A DNA stretch of 5,865 nt. It comes from a bacterium HR36. Its GTDB lineage: Bacteria > Planctomycetota > Planctomycetia > Gemmatales > HRBIN36. The position numbers and the translations under genes were made by a program. Every line of letters begins with the position of its first letter. Position 1 is the first letter of the stretch. Of this stretch, positions 1 through 4,532 are shown one piece after another. Where the stretch lies: positions 1 through 5,865 of the forward strand of contig BEIM01000246.1 of assembly GCA_002898995.1 (NCBI GenBank), written 5' to 3'. The notes beneath the pieces are model-generated. The model did not search any database, was not told the DNA's origin, and saw only the letters and a list, made by a program, of their open reading frames with translations.

Positions 1-1456
1 GTTCGAGTTCGACAGGGCGCGCTAACGTTTGCCGATAGGCCACCGTTGGCTTGCCCGCCTCGAGTTCGAGCTGAAAATCCCGGCGGAGTTTGTGGACGGC
101 CACTTCCAGGTGCAACTCGCCCATGCCGCTCAGGATCAATTCGCCGGTTTCGGGATCAGTACGCGCCCGCAGGGTGGGATCATCGCGCACCAGTCGGCTC
201 AGGGCCTCGGCCAGTTTGCCTTCATCAGTATGCTTGCCCGGCCGCAGGGATTGGCTGATAACCGGCTCGGGGAAACGGATTTCTTCGAGAACCACAGGGG
301 CGGCGGGATCGCACAGCGTATGACCGGTGGCCGTGTATTTCAACCCTACCAGCGCCACAATTTCGCCAGCACGGGCGGCATCGCGCTTCTCGCGGCGCGC
401 GCCCATGACCTGGTAAATGTGGCTGATCCGTTCGGGTTTCTGGCGGCTGGCGTTGTACACCGTCATTCCCGGTCGTAGTTCCCCAGAATATACGCGGACA
501 AACACGAATTCGCCATAACTCTCGCTGATGGTTTTGAAAGCCAGGGCGGTCACTGGCTCCTCCACGCGCGGGGCACGCCGCACTTCCTGCCGCGTCGGCA
601 AGTGCCGCGCCAGTACCGGCGGACGATCTTGCGGTGACGGCAGGTAATGGACGATGGCATCGAGCAATAAATGGACGCCCTGAAAGCGCAGGGCGCTGCC
701 GCAGAAAACGGGAACCAACTTCCCGGCCAAGGTACCGCTCCGCAGCGCCCGCCGCAAGAGCGACAGTGGCACCGGTTGGTTCTCGACCAGACACGCCAGC
801 AACTCGTCGCAGGCCCCGGCAGCAGTTTCCAGCAGGCGTTCGCGGGCTAACGCCGCTTCTTCGCCTAGCAGGTCAGGAATCGGCTGCGGTTGCGGGTTGG
901 TGGCCTCCCCATCAGCCGGCCAGAATTGCATCGCGATTAAGTCAATAATCCCGCGAAAGTCGCTGCCCTGCCCAGCGGGAATCGCGCACACGGCCGGGTG
1001 TACGCCGAGCTTGCGCTCCAGTTCCTCCACGACGTTCCAGAAATCCGCCCCGACACGGTCGAGCTTGTTGACGAAAGCCAGGCGCGGCACCCCATGCCGA
1101 TCCGCCTGACGCCAGACGGTCTCGCTCTGCACTTCCACTCCCCCCACTGCACAGAAAACACCCACCGCGCCGTCCAGCACGCGGAGCGAGCGCTCGACCT
1201 CTGCGGTGAAATCCACGTGCCCTGGCGTATCAATAATGGTAAGGCGGTGCCCGCTCCAGAGGAACGTCACCGCGGCGCTCTGGATGGTAATCCCCTTTTC
1301 GCGTTCCAAAGGATCGTAGTCGGTGGTGGTGGTTCCTTCGTCCACATCACCAGCGCGATGTTTGGCGCCGCTGACGAACAATAGCCGTTCGGTGAGTGTC
1401 GTCTTGCCGGCGTCCACGTGGGCAATGATGCCGAGATTGCGGAAAGTTTCGAGCAT
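1..1456 (-). CDS. fusA: Elongation factor G family translational GTPase (3'-truncated by window edge)
   Basis: EF-G family GTPases act on the ribosome in the cytoplasm, driving translocation or, with RRF, subunit splitting. The minus frame is open from the ATG at 1454-1456 to the window edge, giving 485 codons with no stop or frameshift. Visible motifs are P-loop AHVDAGKTT (residues 12-20), switch I ending EKGIT (53-57), DTPGH (76-80), NKLD (130-133) and the G5-like CGSA (252-255). Domain II spans about 300-385. Domain III starts near 395 and includes GMGELHLEV (444-452). Domains IV and V, roughly 200 residues of a usual 690-700, lie off the left edge. The start is supported by an AGGAA box 8 nt upstream. 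The switch I region (GDVDEGTTTTDYDP) and the following SAAVTF resemble mitochondrial EF-G2/spdEFG2 more than the classical EF-G of the str operon, as far as I recall those sequences. The upstream gene is tRNA-Ser, not rpsG, which also suggests a paralogue. EF-G family is near certain; the subfamily is inferred. Confidence 0.95.
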   Translation of the reverse strand, partial: MLETFRNLGIIAHVDAGKTTLTERLLFVSGAKHRAGDVDEGTTTTDYDPLEREKGITIQSAAVTFLWSGHRLTIIDTPGHVDFTAEVERSLRVLDGAVGVFCAVGGVEVQSETVWRQADRHGVPRLAFVNKLDRVGADFWNVVEELERKLGVHPAVCAIPAGQGSDFRGIIDLIAMQFWPADGEATNPQPQPIPDLLGEEAALARERLLETAAGACDELLACLVENQPVPLSLLRRALRSGTLAGKLVPVFCGSALRFQGVHLLLDAIVHYLPSPQDRPPVLARHLPTRQEVRRAPRVEEPVTALAFKTISESYGEFVFVRVYSGELRPGMTVYNASRQKPERISHIYQVMGARREKRDAARAGEIVALVGLKYTATGHTLCDPAAPVVLEEIRFPEPVISQSLRPGKHTDEGKLAEALSRLVRDDPTLRARTDPETGELILSGMGELHLEVAVHKLRRDFQLELEAGKPTVAYRQTLARPVELE

Positions 1457-1464
1457 ATCTGTGT

Positions 1465-1469
1465 TTCCT
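1465..1469 (-). promoter_or_regulatory. Shine-Dalgarno site of the EF-G gene
   Basis: The minus strand reads AGGAA, then 8 nt, then ATG at 1456. This spacing fits a ribosome binding site. It supports the ATG that puts the P-loop at residue 12, as expected for EF-G. Confidence 0.7.
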
Positions 1470-1620
1470 GGTGTGAAGGGAGCAAAGAGAATTCCCGTGC
1501 GCCGCGGGTGCCGCGCGCCAAAAGCAGTGGGCGGGGTGTCATGCACCTAGAAATCAGGGGGCCAACGGCTCGCCCGGCCAGGTGGGACGTGGTCGAGACG
1601 GCTCGCCTGATTGCCGGCGT

Positions 1621-1645
1621 GGGGCCGCCCTGAACCACCGGCCCC
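1621..1645 (-). other. GC-rich inverted repeat between tRNA-Ser and the EF-G gene
   Basis: GGGGCCG (1621-1627) and CGGCCCC (1639-1645) form a perfect 7-bp stem around an 11-nt loop, starting 6 nt past the tRNA discriminator base. The minus strand has no T tract after the stem, so it is not a classical intrinsic terminator. It could aid 3' processing of the tRNA or attenuate read-through into the EF-G gene, or it could be chance in GC-rich DNA. Apart from this repeat and the ribosome binding site, I saw no convincing promoter between 1457 and 1651. Confidence 0.4.
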
Positions 1646-1651
1646 GACCAG

Positions 1652-1738
1652 CGGAGGGGGTGGGATTCGAACCCACGAGGCAGTTGCCTGCCTACCGGTT
1701 TTCAAGACCGGCGCCTTCGGCCGCTCGGCCACCCCTCC
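1652..1738 (-). tRNA. tRNA-Ser (anticodon UGA)
   Basis: This is an 87-nt class II tRNA on the minus strand that reads the UCA serine codon family. The acceptor stem pairs GGAGGGG with CCCCTCC, with discriminator G at 1652. The D arm is GCC/GGC. The anticodon stem pairs CCGGT with ACCGG around the loop CTTGAAA, placing anticodon TGA at 1702-1704. A long variable arm (GGCAG-GCAA-CTGCC), diagnostic of Ser/Leu/Tyr tRNAs, is present. The T arm is GTGGG-TTCGAAT-CCCAC. All stems pair without mismatch, so it appears functional. The 3' CCA is not encoded (the next minus-strand bases are CTG) and must be added enzymatically. The gene lies upstream of the EF-G gene on the same strand. Confidence 0.97.
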
Positions 1739-2118
1739 GTCTCGCCGCCTATTTGGTGCCGTGATTCTCCGACCCAGCGCTCGGAGTCCCAGAGTCAGTC
1801 AGGCGCCATTAGCCAGCCGCCACTCGACTCCAAATTGGCGACGGCCGACGAAGGGCTTGCCATTGTAGGCGTCCGTTTTGCCCAAATCAAGTCCGGCCAT
1901 CGCCACTACGCCCTCTTGCATCCACATTCTATCTGTTCCCACCAGCTTAGGCTGCGGAACCCCTGTCTTCGATACATTTCGCCCCATTAGGCATAACATA
2001 GCCTTCAAGTACCCGAAGCCTGGCAAAAATGCCGTCTTGCTCCATGATCCTCCTGGGCGCCAGACGATATTCCCATCACGGACTGGCCAGGGCTTGGCCG
2101 AGCATCAGGGATTTTCTT
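1739..2118. other. Intergenic region, divergent tRNA-Ser and surface-protein gene
   Basis: About 380 bases hold no gene I can support. The region must contain the promoters for tRNA-Ser (leftward) and the surface-protein gene (rightward), but no -35/-10 pair stands out; the AT-richer stretch around 1968-2000 is the most plausible place for the rightward one. A small inverted repeat, CTCCGA (1767-1772) and TCGGAG (1781-1786), lies just upstream of the tRNA. Two unrecognised open frames overlap here on opposite strands: a minus-strand frame ending at 1799 and a plus-strand frame at 1878-2126. Neither has a recognisable domain or a good ribosome binding site. An upstream in-frame ATG at 2029 would lengthen the surface protein by 30 residues, but I judge this less likely than the start at 2119. 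Confidence 0.55.
2107..2111 (+). promoter_or_regulatory. Shine-Dalgarno site that decides the start of the ELW-repeat protein
   Basis: AGGGA lies 7 nt before the ATG at 2119. The alternative in-frame ATGs at 2029 and 2044 have no comparable purine box. Starting at 2119 also puts the LEDR motif about 30 residues from the N-terminus, where planctomycete proteins usually carry it. Confidence 0.6.
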
Positions 2119-4239
2119 ATGCTTGAGCGAGTACGTCGGTTCCTGGGGGCTGGCTCACAGCGGACAGTATCGGCAAAGCACCAGGTGTTGCTCACCGCTG
2201 AGAGGCTGGAAGACCGAAGCGTGCCCAACGCTTCGCTCATTAGCAACATCAACGCCGCGGGCTCTTCGCTGCCACAAGACCTGGTGGCTTTTGGCGGCTT
2301 TGTTTATTTTAGCGCCGACGATGGCGTGCACGGCCGAGAACTATGGCGCACGGATGGCACCAGCGCAGGAACCACATTGGTAGCCGATATCGCGCCCAGT
2401 AGCATTAGTTCCCATCCGCAATCGCTCACACCGGTTGGGAGTTGGCTCTATTTCACGGCGTTTCGACCTGATGTCGGTGTGGAACTCTGGCGTACGGATG
2501 GTACGGTCACAGAACTGGTCGGTGACCTCAATCCCGGCACGGCCGACTCGAATCCGACCTCGCTGACGGCTGCCGGTGCCACGCTCTACTTCGCCGCTAC
2601 TGATAGCAGTTCGGGCACCGAGTTGTGGAAAGCGACCGCCAGCGGGCCCAGTTTAGTCAAGGATATCGTGATCGGCTCTGTGTCATCCGCGCCTACGCAA
2701 TTGACCAACGTCAACGGGGTGCTGTTTTTCACTGCCTGGACACCCAGCAACGGACGGGAGCTTTGGAAAAGTGACGGCACCGACAGCGGCACGCAATTAG
2801 TCGCAGACATTAATCAAGTGGTGCCGGTTCCGCCCCTGGGTTCGGCCAACTTGGATTCCGACCCGCGCTACTTAGTTAATGTTAGCGGCACACTTTATTT
2901 CGCTGCGAATGATGGGGTCGCCGGTAACGAATTATGGAAAAGCGATGGTACTTCTAGCGGCACCGTGCTAGTAGCGGATGTGATACCTGGGCTCAACGGT
3001 TCCTACCCCAGTGCCCTCACTAATGTTAATGGCATCCTCTACTTCGTAGCGCAGTCGCCTGCTCAAGGACGCGAGCTCTGGCGCAGCAATGGTACCAGCG
3101 CTGGGACGCAACTGGTTCGCGACATCCGTCCCGGAAGCGACAGCTCCTATCCGCAGCAACTCGTCAATGCTAATGGGCTGCTTTATTTCGTGGCCAATGA
3201 TGGCAGCAGCGGGTACGAGTTATGGCGCTCCGATGGGACCTCCGCTGGGACTCTCTTGTTGCGCGACATTCGTCCCGGGTCACTTAGCTCCTATATCAGC
3301 GGCCTGCGCGAACTCAATGGCGGTGTCATCTTCGCGGCCAACGACGGTGCCAGTGGCCAAGAGCTTTGGAAAAGCCTGGGGCAGCCAGGATTTACCTTCT
3401 TGCTAAATGATGTGCTCCCGGGGTCCGCAGGAAGTGATCCTAGCGCGTTTGCTAACTACCAAGGCAGGTTAGTTTTCCGCGCGCAGGATAGTGCTGGCGA
3501 TATAGAGCCTTACATACTCGACACCGTAAGCACTACGATTCTCAAGGTAGTTCGACCGAGTGCTAAACTTTATAAGCAGGGTGATAACCTCGATTTCCGT
3601 GTTATTTTCGACAACATAGTGCATGTAGATACCACCTCAGGCACGCCCGCCCTTGCTTTGCAAATCGGTAGTCGCACCCGCTTGGCGACTTATATAGCTG
3701 GGAGCGGCACGAATATCCTTACTTTCCGCTATACGGTGCGGCCAGATGATTTAGACTTAGATGGCATCGTTATCCAAAGCCCGATTCGGTTGCGGGGTGG
3801 TAGTATCACGGGGCCGATCAATCAACCGGTGCCCCTAAGCTTTACACCACCAGACGCGTGGAGCGTGCGCGTGGACGGCGTGGCACCGCGCATTGTAAGC
3901 GTGCAGGGCCCCCGACCTGGGATCTATGGTTTCCGCGACCGGTTGCGCTTTTTCGTATTGACTACGGAACCGGTCTACTGGCGGTTTCCTCCGGGAGCCC
4001 GGCCCTTTTTAGAGGTCATAATCGGTGGCCAGGCACGTCAAGCTTTCCTGGTAACTGGCAGTGGTACCACACGGCTGGTGTTCGATTATCGCATTGAACG
4101 CGGTGATAATGCCCCTGGCGGCATCTGGATTCGGCAACGAATTTTCTTGAATGGCAGCCAGTTAGAAGACGCGGCTGGCAACCCACTGCATCTCAGCTTT
4201 GTTCCGCCGAATCTGCGCAACGTTCGTGTGGCCACTTAG
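2119..4239 (+). CDS. Predicted surface/extracellular ELWxxDGT-repeat protein with LEDR-type N-terminus
   Basis: The protein has 706 residues from the ATG at 2119. The N-terminus is basic (MLERVRRFLG) and carries AERLEDRSVPNA at about 28-39, the LEDR-VP signature seen at the start of many planctomycete extracellular proteins. There is no typical hydrophobic signal-peptide core. Residues about 51-470 hold eight ELWxxDGT-type repeats, with ELW at 74, 122, 168, 214, 271, 319, 367 and 415, plus a degenerate ninth near 463. Residues about 477-706 hold two tandem beta-rich domains. No transmembrane segment, LPXTG-like anchor or PEP-CTERM tail is visible, and the protein ends right after the second domain. 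The ELW repeat is a known family of uncertain function, expected to fold as beta-propeller blades. Surface display and a binding or adhesive role are inference; no enzymatic motif was seen. Neighbours on both sides are on the opposite strand, so it is probably transcribed alone. Codon use looks less GC-rich than the flanking GTPase genes (many TTA and ATA codons). Confidence 0.9.
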   Translation: MLERVRRFLGAGSQRTVSAKHQVLLTAERLEDRSVPNASLISNINAAGSSLPQDLVAFGGFVYFSADDGVHGRELWRTDGTSAGTTLVADIAPSSISSHPQSLTPVGSWLYFTAFRPDVGVELWRTDGTVTELVGDLNPGTADSNPTSLTAAGATLYFAATDSSSGTELWKATASGPSLVKDIVIGSVSSAPTQLTNVNGVLFFTAWTPSNGRELWKSDGTDSGTQLVADINQVVPVPPLGSANLDSDPRYLVNVSGTLYFAANDGVAGNELWKSDGTSSGTVLVADVIPGLNGSYPSALTNVNGILYFVAQSPAQGRELWRSNGTSAGTQLVRDIRPGSDSSYPQQLVNANGLLYFVANDGSSGYELWRSDGTSAGTLLLRDIRPGSLSSYISGLRELNGGVIFAANDGASGQELWKSLGQPGFTFLLNDVLPGSAGSDPSAFANYQGRLVFRAQDSAGDIEPYILDTVSTTILKVVRPSAKLYKQGDNLDFRVIFDNIVHVDTTSGTPALALQIGSRTRLATYIAGSGTNILTFRYTVRPDDLDLDGIVIQSPIRLRGGSITGPINQPVPLSFTPPDAWSVRVDGVAPRIVSVQGPRPGIYGFRDRLRFFVLTTEPVYWRFPPGARPFLEVIIGGQARQAFLVTGSGTTRLVFDYRIERGDNAPGGIWIRQRIFLNGSQLEDAAGNPLHLSFVPPNLRNVRVAT
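2269..3528 (+). repeat. ELWxxDGT repeat array (8 clear units plus 1 degenerate), coding
   Basis: The protein-level unit of about 48 residues reads roughly P-x-x-L-x-x-x-N-G-x-L-Y-F-x-A-x-D-G-x-x-G-x-ELW-x-S-D-G-T-S-A-G-T-x-L-V-x-D-I-x-P-G-S. Successive ELW spacings are 48, 46, 46, 57, 48, 48 and 48 residues. Unit 3 has lost the DGT (ELWKATASG), unit 8 has ELWKSLGQPG, and a ninth unit is reduced to EPY 48 residues later. The 57-residue spacing comes from a 9-residue proline-rich insertion after unit 4. The copies are diverged at DNA level (five different leucine codons across eight ELW triplets), so they are old and selected for protein sequence, not a recent tandem duplication. Confidence 0.92.
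3547..4236 (+). repeat. Two tandem C-terminal beta-rich domains, coding
   Basis: Residues about 477-588 and 589-706 of the ELW-repeat protein are two diverged copies of one domain. GSGT occurs at 528-531 and 647-650, LSFxPP at 573-578 and 692-697, and VRV at 583-585 and 702-704, each pair exactly 119 residues apart. Between them both copies share L-x-F-x-Y and G-I-x-I patterns. The first copy has an acidic DDLDLDG stretch resembling a calcium-binding loop; the second has DNAPGG in its place. The look is of an Ig-like or cadherin-like bacterial surface domain, but I cannot name the family with certainty. Confidence 0.75.
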
Positions 4240-4266
4240 CGCGCTTTTCGGTGCGCCTGCTAAGTG
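4233..4266 (+). terminator. Stop-codon-spanning hairpin at the end of the ELW-repeat gene
   Basis: CACTTAGC (4233-4240) pairs perfectly with GCTAAGTG (4259-4266). Inside it GCGC (4241-4244) pairs with GCGC (4253-4256) around an 8-nt loop, leaving a 2-nt bulge (CT, 4257-4258). The 12-bp stem contains the TAG stop (4237-4239). No T run follows, so it would be a non-canonical terminator or a 3'-end stabilising structure. Confidence 0.5.
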
Positions 4267-4520
4267 AGGCGACTTACCAGTCCGCCTTGGCAGAATAGCC
4301 AATTCACGGATTTGTTATGGAGTTAGCAGCGGCTGACAAGGAATGCGGTTTAGGCAACCAAGATCCGCTCGTGGAAAGTAGCCATCAAGAAAAAGGCCCT
4401 CCTTGGCAAATGCGTCTTCACTGGGTGGCAAAAAGATACGTTGACCTGCGGCCGTTACGTTTTCTCATGCAAGACGGTGGCAGAGGCGCGTCGCGGCCGC
4501 GCATGTACGAGCCAATAGGG
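4240..4520. other. Convergent intergenic gap between the ELW-repeat gene and typA
   Basis: About 280 bases lie between two stop codons that face each other. No gene is supported; an open frame starting with ATG at 4317 runs on into the antisense of typA and resembles nothing known. Besides the two stop-codon hairpins at its edges, the only structure seen is a weak minus-strand AAGG-AGGG-CCTT followed by TTTCTT near 4386-4404, which might help end typA transcripts. Confidence 0.55.
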
Positions 4521-4532
4521 CTAACTATTGGC
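4511..4532 (-). terminator. Stop-codon-spanning hairpin at the end of typA
   Basis: GCCAATAG (4511-4518) and CTATTGGC (4525-4532) form a perfect 8-bp stem with a 6-nt loop that contains the typA TAG stop (4521-4523). On the minus strand no T tract follows. It may be a terminator of the T-less type, an mRNA 3'-end structure, or chance. Confidence 0.45.

Noticed and set aside
29..478. Open plus-strand frame of 149 codons
   Set aside because: It is antisense to the EF-G gene, which has clear conserved motifs throughout; the frame resembles no known protein.
225..794. Minus-strand frame of 189 codons overlapping the EF-G gene
   Set aside because: It is a shifted frame on the same strand. The EF-G frame is uninterrupted across this whole interval, so there is no frameshift to explain.
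998..1384. Plus-strand frame of 128 codons
   Set aside because: It is opposite the EF-G G domain and is a shadow of a GC-rich coding region.
1547..1868. Short frames running across the tRNA on both strands
   Set aside because: They include the perfectly folded tRNA-Ser sequence; the peptides are translations of the tRNA and its flanks.
1799..2026. Minus-strand frame of 75 codons as a small protein gene
   Set aside because: It starts with TTG inside a longer open frame, and no domain or homologue was recognised. It is kept only as a low-interest finding.
2029..2118. 30-residue N-terminal extension of the ELW-repeat protein from the ATG at 2029
   Set aside because: It lacks a clear ribosome binding site, and its short hydrophobic run (MILLG) is too brief for a signal peptide. 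The ATG at 2119 has AGGGA 7 nt upstream and places the LEDR motif where expected.
4386..4404. Possible intrinsic terminator for typA on the minus strand
   Set aside because: The stem is only 4 bp (AAGG/CCTT) and the T run is interrupted, so it is too weak to annotate as a terminator.
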